In this document: in pieces, positions 1 to 8,372 of the stretch
Layout of the letters: every line of letters starts with the position of its first letter
How positions within the stretch are numbered: position 1 is the first letter of the stretch
Source of the DNA: Gordonia lacunae
GTDB taxonomy: Bacteria > Actinomycetota > Actinomycetes > Mycobacteriales > Mycobacteriaceae
Direction: 5' to 3'
Length of the DNA stretch: 46,299 nt
NCBI RefSeq assembly: GCF_002149015.1
Contig: NZ_NGFO01000017.1
Location: 37,952-84,250 of the forward strand
Position numbers and translations under genes: made by a program
Notes under the pieces: generated by a model
The model's input: only the letters and a program-made list of their open reading frames with translations
What the model was told of the DNA's origin: nothing
Database searches by the model: none

Positions 1-157
1 TCACCGAGTTGCCCATCCCCAGTTGCCGCCAGTCGAGCGTCGTGGGCCCATCACCTGGGGCGGCGGCGGCGGGGGTCATCGAGACCACGCCGACGATCAG
101 TGCCGCCACCGTCGCGCACCAGAGGCGGCGCAGGCGGACACGGTTAGTGCTGGACAT
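1..157 (-). CDS. Secreted protein, N-terminal part only (runs off the window)
   Basis: The first 52 codons of a minus-strand gene are visible; the rest lies beyond base 1. The ATG at 157-155 opens a classic Sec signal peptide: a basic n-region (residues 6-11 with several Arg), a hydrophobic stretch around residues 13-27 and a small-residue cleavage zone ending in Ala repeats near residue 33. The start lies inside the 3' end of the upstream glycosyltransferase (14-nt overlap), so the two are probably translated from one mRNA. The mature part seen is too short to assign a family. Given its partners, an exported protein of an exopolysaccharide or glycolipid pathway is possible, but that is inference. 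Confidence 0.6.
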   Translation of the reverse strand, partial: MSSTNRVRLRRLWCATVAALIVGVVSMTPAAAAPGDGPTTLDWRQLGMGNSV

Positions 158-1595
158 TGTCAGAACCTCTCGGCGGTCGCGATACCCCGGGCATGGGCGA
201 GAGCCCGTGCACGGTCTTCTCCCAATAGGAGGGCTTGTAGATGAGTTGGGCCATGCTCTTGATGGCCGCCATGGACTGCAGGAACCAGTACCCGGGGACG
301 AGAAGAGCCGCCCCCAGCAGGTAGGGCTTGTCGCGGGTGCGCGCGGAGACGACACCCAGCATGATGGTGGCCAGGTTGCCGACGGTGAACATCAACAGGC
401 AGAGGTAGTAGACGGGACCGGGGAACACACTGTTCATGAAGTCGGGTTTGCCCGCGAACCACACCAGCAGCAGGGTCCAGAAGAGCAGGTTCAGCGTGTT
501 GGCGATCGGCATCCCGGCTGTGAGGTTCGAGATACGCAGCGCCGGAACGAGTCCGAGTTCCCGGACCATCGACAACGGATTGCGCATGTGGACGAGGAAG
601 GTCTGCAGGTAGCCCTTGTACCACCGGGATCGCTGCCGAACCCAGTTGACGACATCGGCGTTCGCCTCTTCGCCGGTCAGGGAGTCCACCACCACGGTCC
701 GGTATCCGAAGCGGGCCAACCGTATTCCGAGGTCGGCGTCTTCGGTGACGTTGTAGGCGTCCCATCCGCCGACCTGGCGCAGCACCTCGGTGCGGATGTG
801 ATTCGACGTACCGCCTAGCGGGATGACACAGTTCGACGCACTCAGCGCGGGCAGCATGTACGAGAACCACTGGTCGTATTCGATGGCGAACCAACGGGTG
901 AGCAGATTCTCGCGCTCGTTGTAGTAGCCGAGCCGCGCCTGCACCGATCCGACCTCGGGCCCGCTCGCCGCGAACACTGCGGCCGCCTTGCGTAACTGGA
1001 GCGGGTCCGGGATGTCCTCGGCGTCGTAGATCGTGACCAGTTCGCTCCGCTCGGTGGGCAGCGCCATGGCGTGATTGCATGCCTTGGGTTTGGTTCTCGG
1101 CTCGCTCGGCGGCACCAGCACCGGCGTGATCCCGTCGAGGTCGGCCCTGCTGATGGCGTCGATGGTCTCCTGATCGTCTTCTTCCAGGACCAGCAGGATG
1201 TCGAGTTTGTCTGCGGGATAGTCGATCCGGCCCACCCCGGCGACCAGGTTGGTCACGATCTCCGGCTCGCCGTACACCGGCAGCAGCACGGTGTACACCG
1301 GCAGGTCGGCGTCGTCGATCGCGCGTGCCCGCTCATCGGAGACGGTGATCACGCCGCGTCCCGACATACCGCGGGTGACGAGGACGAACTTGTCGATGCT
1401 CGACACCAGGAAGTAGACCGCGCACACGCTCAGCAGCACCGCGAGGGACGTGCGCCAGGCGACGACGAAGGCGGTGGCCATCAGGAGCGCCACCAGCAGG
1501 CCGCCGATCTGCTGGTGGCGGCTCAGCGGGTGTCGTGCGGAGAGGGCGGAGACGTGCGGCCCGTCGGTGATCCGTGGTGCGTCGGCGCCATTCAT
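144..1595 (-). CDS. Processive family-2 glycosyltransferase (BcsA-like membrane enzyme)
   Basis: A 483-residue membrane glycosyltransferase. Two hydrophobic segments follow the N-terminus (about residues 30-65). A cytosolic GT-A domain then carries the expected acidic motifs in order: an acidic EEDD stretch, DAED (DxD type), TEDAD and QRSRWYKG (QxxRW type). Three or four further membrane segments close the protein. This D, DxD, D, QxxRW order is the signature of processive GT2 enzymes such as cellulose, hyaluronan and poly-GlcNAc synthases, which polymerise a nucleotide-sugar and extrude the product. No PilZ domain is visible. The ATG at 1595 overlaps the stop of the upstream gene as ATGA, so translation is probably coupled. 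The sugar and product cannot be told from sequence. Confidence 0.85.
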   Translation of the reverse strand: MNGADAPRITDGPHVSALSARHPLSRHQQIGGLLVALLMATAFVVAWRTSLAVLLSVCAVYFLVSSIDKFVLVTRGMSGRGVITVSDERARAIDDADLPVYTVLLPVYGEPEIVTNLVAGVGRIDYPADKLDILLVLEEDDQETIDAISRADLDGITPVLVPPSEPRTKPKACNHAMALPTERSELVTIYDAEDIPDPLQLRKAAAVFAASGPEVGSVQARLGYYNERENLLTRWFAIEYDQWFSYMLPALSASNCVIPLGGTSNHIRTEVLRQVGGWDAYNVTEDADLGIRLARFGYRTVVVDSLTGEEANADVVNWVRQRSRWYKGYLQTFLVHMRNPLSMVRELGLVPALRISNLTAGMPIANTLNLLFWTLLLVWFAGKPDFMNSVFPGPVYYLCLLMFTVGNLATIMLGVVSARTRDKPYLLGAALLVPGYWFLQSMAAIKSMAQLIYKPSYWEKTVHGLSPMPGVSRPPRGSDNVQH

Positions 1596-3145
1596 CGCGA
1601 CGGTTGTTCGACGGCCGAGACCATCGACCACGCGAGATCGGTCAGTGCGACGTCCAGTGCCGAGTCGTCGGTGACCTGTTCCCCGGCGTCGGCGCCGCCC
1701 CGGATGAGCCAGCCGGCGGGTTCGACGACGGTGGTGGTGTAGCTGGGTGGCCTCGGTTCGGACACCTCCGACGATCCCGGCTGGTCGCGGGCGGCCATGA
1801 GGTAGAAGGCGAAGTAACGCTCGCCCGCCGCGGTGGGCACGCGCCAGCCCCAGAACCGGCCGGTCCACAGCGCCTCGTCCGAGGTGCGCACCGACTCGAG
1901 AGTGTTGGCGATACTGCCGATTCGGGTGTGCCGGCCATCCGCCGCCGCGGGCGTCGCATCGATCGTCGCCGGCGGCACCGTCTCATACCAGAGCCCACGA
2001 CGGTAGCTGGCGAAACGTCCGAGATCGGTGGTCGAATACACGTCGAGATATGCGGTGGACAGCGGTCTGTTCGCCGGACCGGTCATTCCCGTGGTGATCC
2101 GGTAGCGCCGCACATCACCGCCGGAACCCATGACCCGCGGACCCCAGTCGAACACCTGGGGTTCGGTGATGCCGATTCCCAGCGTCCGCATCTGACCCAG
2201 CCAGTCCTCGCCGATCGGCGGTGAGGCAACGGGTTCGGGCGGGTTCGGCGCATGTGGGGTCAGACCCAGGATCACCAGCGCCACCAGCCATCCCGACGCC
2301 AGTGTGGCGATCGACTGCTTGGGCAGGGCCGCGGGACTCGTCCCGACACCCCCGCTGCGGACACGCACGATGATCGCCAGTGCGGTCACCGCGGCCGCGG
2401 GCACGGTGAAGGCCAGCGCCGGGGTCTCGACCAGGGCCCACATCAGCACGACACCGACCAGCGCCGCCACTCCCGTGGTCGCGAGCGCCACTCGCGGGCG
2501 ACGGCGCAGCGACATGTAGGTCACGACCAGCCCGAGCCCGACGGTCAGCGATGCGAATGCCGTTGTCGACCCGCCGAACGCCTGGCCCAGGAGCAGGAAG
2601 TTCGGCGGGAAGCAGACCAGCAGGAACAGCCAGACGAGGTAGTCGCGGACGACGCGCCGGATCCCGAAGATCACGATCGACGCGGCGAAGACCCAGATGA
2701 GCAGCGGCAACAGATCCGCGTGCCAGAACGCGGCGACCGCCGGGATTCGCGGAATGACCAGCGCGGCGGTCAGACCGAGTCCCCCGCCGACCACCACGAC
2801 GAGGATGCGGTCGAACTCGCCGTCGACGATCTCGCGACCCCGAGGGGTGGCGTCGAGGCCGAGGGCGATCATCAGCCCCCACACCGGGATGAACAGCAGA
2901 TAGGCCGTCGGGGACCCGTCGGCGAGCGCTGTCATGTTGGCGAGGATCGCCGGCGCGAACGCCAGCATCGCGGCCCCGACGATCGACATGTAGCGGACGA
3001 GGATCGACACCTCGCGCGGTCTGGAGAGCGCGGCCCACAACCGTCGGCGGGGGCGCCGCACGGGATTCGGGTTCGACGGGGCTCGGCCCGCGTCGACATC
3101 CGCAGTCAGCGGTGCCGCAGGCACGACGGAATCCAGAACAGTCAT
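1592..3145 (-). CDS. Polytopic membrane protein with a soluble C-terminal domain, unknown function
   Basis: A protein of about 517 residues that I do not recognise. A basic, Pro-rich cytosolic N-terminus (PRRRLW near residue 33) is followed by eight or nine hydrophobic segments between roughly residues 48 and 303. About 200 residues of hydrophilic sequence rich in Trp, Tyr and Gly follow, probably outside the membrane. The ATG at 3145 is preferred over upstream in-frame starts because a GGGGAGGG ribosome site sits just before it. Its stop overlaps the start of the glycosyltransferase, so the two proteins are likely made together and may form one export complex. Exosortase/EpsI-like architecture (membrane domain plus C-terminal soluble domain) was considered, but I could not find the catalytic Cys/Arg/His motifs. 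Confidence 0.7.
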   Translation of the reverse strand: MTVLDSVVPAAPLTADVDAGRAPSNPNPVRRPRRRLWAALSRPREVSILVRYMSIVGAAMLAFAPAILANMTALADGSPTAYLLFIPVWGLMIALGLDATPRGREIVDGEFDRILVVVVGGGLGLTAALVIPRIPAVAAFWHADLLPLLIWVFAASIVIFGIRRVVRDYLVWLFLLVCFPPNFLLLGQAFGGSTTAFASLTVGLGLVVTYMSLRRRPRVALATTGVAALVGVVLMWALVETPALAFTVPAAAVTALAIIVRVRSGGVGTSPAALPKQSIATLASGWLVALVILGLTPHAPNPPEPVASPPIGEDWLGQMRTLGIGITEPQVFDWGPRVMGSGGDVRRYRITTGMTGPANRPLSTAYLDVYSTTDLGRFASYRRGLWYETVPPATIDATPAAADGRHTRIGSIANTLESVRTSDEALWTGRFWGWRVPTAAGERYFAFYLMAARDQPGSSEVSEPRPPSYTTTVVEPAGWLIRGGADAGEQVTDDSALDVALTDLAWSMVSAVEQPSR

Positions 3146-3615
3146 GAGCCCTCCCCAGGCCGGCCCGAGCTCCCAGCTCGGATGCCGTGAGCGACTCGAC
3201 GCCAACCCCGCGGGGCCTCCCCTGACGTCCGAATCGCGAACTACCCAGAGACTAACGCTAAAGAGATTCTTGATAAAGCGGGTGACTGACGGTGTGGCGC
3301 GCCCCCGCTGCGCACCTGAGACCCACAACGTCAACTCGATGACAGGCGACAAATCGTCAATCAACCTATGGCGCAGTAATATTCAGCGGAATCGAACAAC
3401 ACCCGGGCCAACCGTTCGAACTCGGCCACAGCCGAACCCTCGGCACAGAATTGTGGCTATCGTCACGACGGACGAAGTGGGTCAGTCGTACGAGTCGCCG
3501 ACCGGAAAACCGGGTATCACCTGCGATTACAGGATGCCATTGTCGATCGTAAGCCGGCCGTTGACGATCCGAAGACCACTCCCGGTCACGCGGATCTACT
3601 CACAACCATACGTTG
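3146..3615. other. 470-bp intergenic region with long leader of the membrane-protein gene
   Basis: No convincing gene is seen. The stretch is visibly less GC-rich than its flanks, especially 3235-3580, and separates the minus-strand membrane-protein operon from the 3' end of the minus-strand hydrolase at 3616. It probably carries the operon promoter and a long 5' leader. A small perfect inverted repeat (CCGAGCT/AGCTCGG with a 3-nt loop, 3165-3181) lies just upstream of the ribosome site of the membrane-protein gene and could affect its translation. No known riboswitch class was recognised. Confidence 0.4.
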
Positions 3616-4548
3616 TCAGTGGACCTGCACGGAGACGGGTGCAACAGCCGGCGCCGTGGTGACCGCGTCGACCGCGTCGACGAACGGGGGGATGAAGAAG
3701 CGTGCCCCGAGAACGCAGCACGCGTGTCCGCCGTCGACCTCGAATCGCCGCGCGCCGGGGATCCCGTCGACCAGCAACTGCTGACGCTCGGGTTCGACCA
3801 CGCGGTCGCGTACGGAGACGACCACGGCGGTCGGGACGTCGACCTCGTGCAGCCAGTCACGGGAGTCGAACTCCCCCAGCCCGTTTCCGAAGTCACCGAG
3901 GTGCGCGAGCGGCGTCGAGAAGAACTGCCGGAGCGCCCAGATGGTGGTGTGGGCCGCCTTGTCGAGACTCTTGTCGGACACCCGCGGCAGAACCCGGTAC
4001 ACCGGACGAAGAATGCGTCCCATGCGTTCCGACGACGCGCGGTGTCGAGGATCGTGGGTGCTGAAGAACGGCCCCGTCGAACACAGCACGAGGCCGGCCA
4101 CCCGCTCCGGATGGCGCCGCCACACCAGCTGAGCGATGCCCCCGCCCATCGAGAACCCGGCAACCGTGAACCGGTCGATACCCAGGACATCGGCGAGGGC
4201 GACGACATCGTCGGCGCAGTCACGCAGGTCGAACGTCTCGGATTCGATACCGCGCCCGTGCCAGCGCGCGTCCAGGGTGATCACGCGGTAGCGGTCGTTG
4301 ACCGCCGGGATCGTCGGGTACCAGCAGAGCAACCCGGTTGTCAGCACCGAGTGCAGGAGGAAGACGACCGGGGCGTCGCGCGGGCCCGAGTCGGTGACGA
4401 ACGCCCGCCCGCGTCCGGGCAGTTCGACCATCCGTCCCTCCGGGATGTCCCGAGCCGGATACGGGGTGAACACGTGTCGGATGGCGCGCGCGGTGCCGTG
4501 AACGAACTCGGGGATCACCCTCTCAACGGTACGTGAGATGCTGATCAC
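3616..4548 (-). CDS. Alpha/beta-fold hydrolase
   Basis: A 310-residue alpha/beta hydrolase of unknown substrate. The nucleophile elbow is GFSMGG with Ser133; a late Asp lies in SVRDRVVEP; the His of the triad is in the GGHACC segment near the C-terminus. The usual HG oxyanion motif is replaced by LLHSVLTTG. No signal peptide is present, so it should be cytosolic. The GTG start at 4548 directly abuts the ATG of the plus-strand hydrolase at 4549; a second GTG at 4518 would leave a short gap and cannot be excluded. Paralogous in fold to its divergent neighbour but clearly different in sequence. Esterase, epoxide-hydrolase or haloperoxidase-like activity are all possible. Confidence 0.8.
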   Translation of the reverse strand: MISISRTVERVIPEFVHGTARAIRHVFTPYPARDIPEGRMVELPGRGRAFVTDSGPRDAPVVFLLHSVLTTGLLCWYPTIPAVNDRYRVITLDARWHGRGIESETFDLRDCADDVVALADVLGIDRFTVAGFSMGGGIAQLVWRRHPERVAGLVLCSTGPFFSTHDPRHRASSERMGRILRPVYRVLPRVSDKSLDKAAHTTIWALRQFFSTPLAHLGDFGNGLGEFDSRDWLHEVDVPTAVVVSVRDRVVEPERQQLLVDGIPGARRFEVDGGHACCVLGARFFIPPFVDAVDAVTTAPAVAPVSVQVH

Positions 4549-5472
4549 ATGATCGACATCGCCCGTCCGAAAATCGAGGGGTCGATCGCCGTTGCGGACG
4601 GCGATCGTCGGATCGGATTCGCCGAGTACGGATCGGCCACCGGACGGGCCATCGTCTGGCTACACGGGACACCCGGTGCGCGGCGCCAGATCCCCGTCGA
4701 GGCGCGCGCGTATGCGCTCGAACGCAAGGTCCGGCTCATCGGACTGGATCGGCCGGGCGTGGGGTCATCGACCCCGCACCGATACGACAACGTCGCCGAC
4801 TTCGCGCCCGACCTCGCCGAAGTCCTCGAGGCCCTGGGGATCGACGACTTCGCGATCATCGGGCTCTCCGGTGGCGGACCGTACGCGCTCGGGGTGGCAC
4901 ACGCCATGCCCGACCGGGTGACGGCGGCCGGAATCCTCGGCGGTGTCGCGCCGACGGTCGGACCCGACCGGATCGAGGGCGGTGCCATGCGCCTCGGCAC
5001 ACTGCTGGCCCCGCTCGTCAGCGTTGCCGGCGCCCCGATCGGCCAGGTGCTCAGCGTCGCCCTCGGCTTCGCCCGGCCCATCGCCGAACCCGCGATCACC
5101 ATCTACGGCCGGCTGTCCCCGCAGGCGGATCGAGAACTGTTGGCGCGCCCGGAGTTCCGGGCCATGTTCCTCGACGACCTGCTCCACGGCGGCAGCCGCC
5201 GGATGGCCGCGCCGTTTGCCGACGTCGTGGTGTTCGCGCGGGACTGGGGCTTCCGCGTCGGCGACGTCACGGTCCCGGTGCGCTGGTGGCACGGCGACGA
5301 CGACCACATCATCCCGTACGCGCACGGCGAACACATGGTGTCGCTGCTACCCGACGCGAAGCTCTACGAGATGCCGGGCGAGAGTCATCTCAGCACGCTC
5401 CACATGGCGACCGACATCATCGACGAACTCCTCGCACTATGGGACCAGTCGCGGCCGCCGTTGGGCGAGTGA
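4549..5472 (+). CDS. Alpha/beta-fold hydrolase
   Basis: A 307-residue cytosolic alpha/beta hydrolase. It shows the full set of family motifs: the HGTPG oxyanion loop near residue 40, LDRPGVG after strand 4, the nucleophile elbow GLSGGGP with Ser107, the acidic residue in HGDDDHI and the catalytic His in GESHLS close to the C-terminus. A cap region of roughly residues 145-220 is rich in Ala and Leu. The substrate is unknown; the family includes proline iminopeptidase-like and haloalkane dehalogenase-like enzymes. It starts one base after the start of the divergent hydrolase gene, so any promoters of the pair must overlap the coding regions unless an internal start is used. Confidence 0.85.
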   Translation: MIDIARPKIEGSIAVADGDRRIGFAEYGSATGRAIVWLHGTPGARRQIPVEARAYALERKVRLIGLDRPGVGSSTPHRYDNVADFAPDLAEVLEALGIDDFAIIGLSGGGPYALGVAHAMPDRVTAAGILGGVAPTVGPDRIEGGAMRLGTLLAPLVSVAGAPIGQVLSVALGFARPIAEPAITIYGRLSPQADRELLARPEFRAMFLDDLLHGGSRRMAAPFADVVVFARDWGFRVGDVTVPVRWWHGDDDHIIPYAHGEHMVSLLPDAKLYEMPGESHLSTLHMATDIIDELLALWDQSRPPLGE

Positions 5473-5494
5473 GGCTCGGACCCTCCGCTCCAGC

Positions 5495-6394
5495 TCAGAA
5501 CGGCGCGGTGGCCGACAGCCCGGCGGCGAGACCCAGCGCCACGGCCATGATCGCCAGTTCGACGACCGCGGCCCGGACGGAGGCCGCCTCGCTGCTGCGA
5601 TGCCGTTGCACAGCCGGTAGCCAGCGCCGCCGGTGCCAGGCGGCGAGACCGACGAGGATCACGAGGACCGCGGCCTTGGCGAGCAGGATGCGGCCGTAGC
5701 CGCTGCTCACCAGGTTGGCCGGACCGTCGATCTCGACCAGCCCGGAGATCAAGCCGGTCACCGTGAGCACTCCGACCGCCCAGGGGGCGCGCCCGGAGAA
5801 CACCGGCAGACTGCGCGCCCACCCCGACCGGCCACGCACCGAGATCAGCATCGCCGCGAGCAGTCCGCACCACCAGGCCGCGGCCAGCGCGTGCGCACCG
5901 ATGAGGAACGGACCCCACGAGTCGTTTCCGGCGTGCCCGGCGATCGAGGTGGCGAGCACCCCGATCGCCGCGAGCGCGCCGACCACGAGGACGGGGATCT
6001 CGACCCGGGTCAGCAGATCGAGGACCACCCACACGACGATCAACAGCCCCACGACCAGCGCCACCATCTCGGGCGCACCCGAGAAGAGGACCTCGCCGAA
6101 GTCACCTGCCGTGACGTCGAGCACCTCGGTGCCCGCGCGATCGGCTGTCCTCATCCAGGCGCTGACCAGCGTCGCCAGCACCCAGACCCCGGCCAGCAGG
6201 CCGATCACCCTGGTCGAGGGCTCGACGTCGACCGTCGGCAGGGCGCCCAGTCCGAGCAGCACCACGGACACCCCCAGTGCGAGGGTCGTGGGCACGGCGA
6301 CCAGATCCGGACCGTCGGGACGGGCGAGCACGAAGCTCACCATCAGACCGCCGGCAAGGGTCACCCCGAGGATGAACCCGTTGCGGACGGTCAT
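5495..6394 (-). CDS. copD: CopD-family copper transport/resistance membrane protein
   Basis: A 299-residue polytopic protein with about eight membrane segments. The C-terminal part matches the CopD domain, with the typical YGRILLAKAAVL segment followed by a basic loop (WHRRRW) and a last hydrophobic helix. His and Trp residues inside the helices (AGHAGNDSW, IGAHALAAAWW) are of the kind thought to handle copper. CopD proteins sit in the cytoplasmic membrane and work with periplasmic or extracytoplasmic CopC. It is the last gene of a minus-strand operon, 6 nt downstream of the CopC gene. Whether the operon imports copper or protects from it cannot be decided from sequence. Confidence 0.85.
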   Translation of the reverse strand: MTVRNGFILGVTLAGGLMVSFVLARPDGPDLVAVPTTLALGVSVVLLGLGALPTVDVEPSTRVIGLLAGVWVLATLVSAWMRTADRAGTEVLDVTAGDFGEVLFSGAPEMVALVVGLLIVVWVVLDLLTRVEIPVLVVGALAAIGVLATSIAGHAGNDSWGPFLIGAHALAAAWWCGLLAAMLISVRGRSGWARSLPVFSGRAPWAVGVLTVTGLISGLVEIDGPANLVSSGYGRILLAKAAVLVILVGLAAWHRRRWLPAVQRHRSSEAASVRAAVVELAIMAVALGLAAGLSATAPF

Positions 6395-6400
6395 CTGGTG

Positions 6401-6949
6401 TCAGCTCCGTGCCGACGGTCGCCGGCTCACCCAGAACACGACGCCGAGTCCGACGATCAGCACCACGGCGGCACCGGCGATGAACCACCAGACCGGGATT
6501 CCCTCGTCCGACGACGCGTCGACGGCCTCGATCGCCGGGCCCGGTTCCCCGTTGCCGGCGACCGCGAGCTCGAACGTCCGCTGTCCGCTGATGACATGCC
6601 CATCGGCCGAGGTCACACGGTAGTTGACCACGTACTCACCGGCCGGGCCGAGTTCGCGCACATCGACGCGCACGTTCGGCCCGTCGACCGACGGATCACC
6701 GGACTGCCAGTAGTGGTCGTCGGGGCCGACGACGTTGAGCACCGCATACGACGACTGGACCGGTTCGTTGAAGGTCAGCGTCACCGTCCGCGGCCCGGTC
6801 TGCAGCGTCGCCCCCTCGGCGGGGTCGGAGGACACCAGCCGCGAGTGCGCCGAGGCCGGGGCCGCGGACCACGATCCCACGAGTCCGAGGCACAGCAGCG
6901 CCGCGAGCACCAGGACGATGCGTCGGATGGCGACGGGACGGTCAGGCAT
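6401..6949 (-). CDS. copC: CopC-domain copper-binding protein with C-terminal membrane anchor
   Basis: A 182-residue exported CopC protein. A signal peptide (residues about 8-33) ends in ASA, so the mature protein starts with His, the usual N-terminal Cu(II) ligand. The beta-sandwich follows, with SSDPAEGA, LTFNEPV and the SADGHVISG segment that supplies further copper ligands. Unlike stand-alone CopC it carries a C-terminal extension with a membrane helix (near residues 155-175) and a basic tail, a form common in actinobacteria. The ATG at 6949 overlaps the stop of the upstream YcnI gene by 8 nt; a GTG at 6964 is in frame but less likely. Confidence 0.88.
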   Translation of the reverse strand: MPDRPVAIRRIVLVLAALLCLGLVGSWSAAPASAHSRLVSSDPAEGATLQTGPRTVTLTFNEPVQSSYAVLNVVGPDDHYWQSGDPSVDGPNVRVDVRELGPAGEYVVNYRVTSADGHVISGQRTFELAVAGNGEPGPAIEAVDASSDEGIPVWWFIAGAAVVLIVGLGVVFWVSRRPSARS

Positions 6950-7703
6950 CGCTGCCGCCACCACCGTTGCGTCCCCGGCCCTTGCCGCGCAGAGCGGTCA
7001 ACGCGGCCACGCCGATCACCGCGCCCAGAGTGCCGACCACCAGGCCGATGCCGCCCAGCCATCGAGCGGCGGAATCCGTGGCGGCCGACGACTCGGAGGT
7101 GTCCGACGCCTGCGAGTTCTCCGTGGTCGAGGAGTTGTCCGTGGTCGAGGAGGAGTGCGAGCCGCCGTGGTGGCCCTCACCGGTGTCCGGCGCCAGCGTC
7201 AGGGTCGGCGCGGGCAACTCCGGCTCGGAGCCGTCGGCAGGAGTGGACTGGTTCCAGTCGGCGGTCTCACCGTCGGCGTAGGTCTGCAGCGCCGGGAGTT
7301 CGACGGTCTCCTGCTCGGGGAACGGTCCGCCGGAGAACCGGAACTGGCCGAACTGGCCGACCGGCACCCCTGGCGAACCCGGGTCGGCGGTCCAGGTGAT
7401 CTCGGTGACCTCGTCGTCCTTCTTGGTGACGACGGACTTCCAGCCGGGCATCACCTCGGGGCGTGCCGAGGACAGGCCGGGCAGCGTCACCCGCAGTGCG
7501 GTCGTCGCCGCGGCGTCGGATTCGTTGGGGACGACGAGCGTGACGACGCCGTACCCGCCCTGCGTGACCGTCGGGGCGTTGGCGGTGACGTGCGCCGACG
7601 CGGCACCGGCACCCGCGAAGGAGGCGAGGCCGACCACGGCGGCAGCGGTTGCGGGCGCGATGAGGCGGCGGGCGATCGTCGCCCGCGGAGAACTGGGTTT
7701 CAT
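6942..7703 (-). CDS. YcnI-family (DUF1775) copper-associated exported protein
   Basis: A 253-residue exported protein. The signal peptide after MKPSSPRATIARR ends in ASA, leaving His as the first mature residue (HVTANAPTV), which is the copper-binding position of the YcnI/DUF1775 fold. The domain shows the expected VVTLVVPNES and LPGLSSARPEVMPGW segments. A Ser/Thr-rich, probably flexible linker (about residues 170-205, with a GHHGG stretch) leads to a C-terminal membrane helix and a basic Gly-rich tail. The ATG at 7703 was chosen because longer in-frame starts would place Arg-rich sequence ahead of the signal peptide. In other bacteria YcnI genes also lie next to copC/copD, which supports a copper role. 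Confidence 0.88.
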   Translation of the reverse strand: MKPSSPRATIARRLIAPATAAAVVGLASFAGAGAASAHVTANAPTVTQGGYGVVTLVVPNESDAAATTALRVTLPGLSSARPEVMPGWKSVVTKKDDEVTEITWTADPGSPGVPVGQFGQFRFSGGPFPEQETVELPALQTYADGETADWNQSTPADGSEPELPAPTLTLAPDTGEGHHGGSHSSSTTDNSSTTENSQASDTSESSAATDSAARWLGGIGLVVGTLGAVIGVAALTALRGKGRGRNGGGGSDA

Positions 7704-7786
7704 GGGATGTGTCTTTCGATGTGTCGGGATCGGGCGCGTGGACGCGCGCATCGACCCCAGACCAGCTGATCCGGGGTTCGGGCGCG

Positions 7787-8302
7787 TCAGACCGTGCCGG
7801 GTGGTCCACGAACGCCCGTGCCGCACAACGCCGGTGCGGCCGGAACACACGGTGGCGTCCAGAAGACCGGTGCGGCCGGGCGCGCCGCGAGGGCGACCGG
7901 CGGCACCATGGATCGGATGACCGTACCGATCGACGAGAGCAGATGCGCGCCGGCGACGATCAGGACCGCACTGAGCGGGATCGCCACCAGGTGGGTGAGG
8001 AGCATCGGCAGCGTCGAGGTGCCGTGGGCGGCATGCCCCGCGTCGAGCGCGAGAGCCCAGTGACTCGCCGCCTGTGCGACGGACAGCACCAGCGTGGTCG
8101 ATGCCGCCGCCGCCAGGAGCCGTCCCCGACGCGGCGCGAGCACCATCGCCGCGGCCGCACCGATGGCGGCGCTCAGCAGGATGCCCGACGAACTCGGGAT
8201 CGCTCCGCTCGCCGCACCGTGCGCCGCGACCGCGACCGCGGGAACCACACCGGCCGCGGCGACGCGCGAGAACGCGTCGGACGGTCGGACGGTGTGGGAC
8301 AT
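7787..8302 (-). CDS. Small membrane protein, first gene of the copper operon
   Basis: About 171 residues (174 if the ATG at 8311 is used). Four or five hydrophobic Ala-rich segments between residues 12 and 130 are followed by a Pro-rich C-terminal tail with two Cys. His residues lie at the membrane edges (AAHGA, ASHWAL, DAGHAAHG, LLTHL). I do not recognise a named family. The gene is 83 bp upstream of ycnI on the same strand, and the YcnI-CopC-CopD genes follow, so a helper role in copper handling is the natural guess. Its start faces the divergent GNAT gene across about 70 bp, which should hold both promoters. Confidence 0.65.
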   Translation of the reverse strand: MSHTVRPSDAFSRVAAAGVVPAVAVAAHGAASGAIPSSSGILLSAAIGAAAAMVLAPRRGRLLAAAASTTLVLSVAQAASHWALALDAGHAAHGTSTLPMLLTHLVAIPLSAVLIVAGAHLLSSIGTVIRSMVPPVALAARPAAPVFWTPPCVPAAPALCGTGVRGPPGTV

Positions 8303-8372
8303 GGCAGCCATCCTAGATCGGACTGACCCAACCCCGACCACGGTGTCGCCGGGCGATGACAGAATCGTTCTC

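Noticed and set aside
1592..3145. Exosortase assignment for the polytopic protein
   Set aside because: The layout is similar but I could not identify the conserved Cys, Arg and His motifs.
3144..3662. 172-codon plus-strand open frame in the intergenic region
   Set aside because: No ribosome site, no domain, irregular codon use, and it runs antisense into the hydrolase end; more likely chance.
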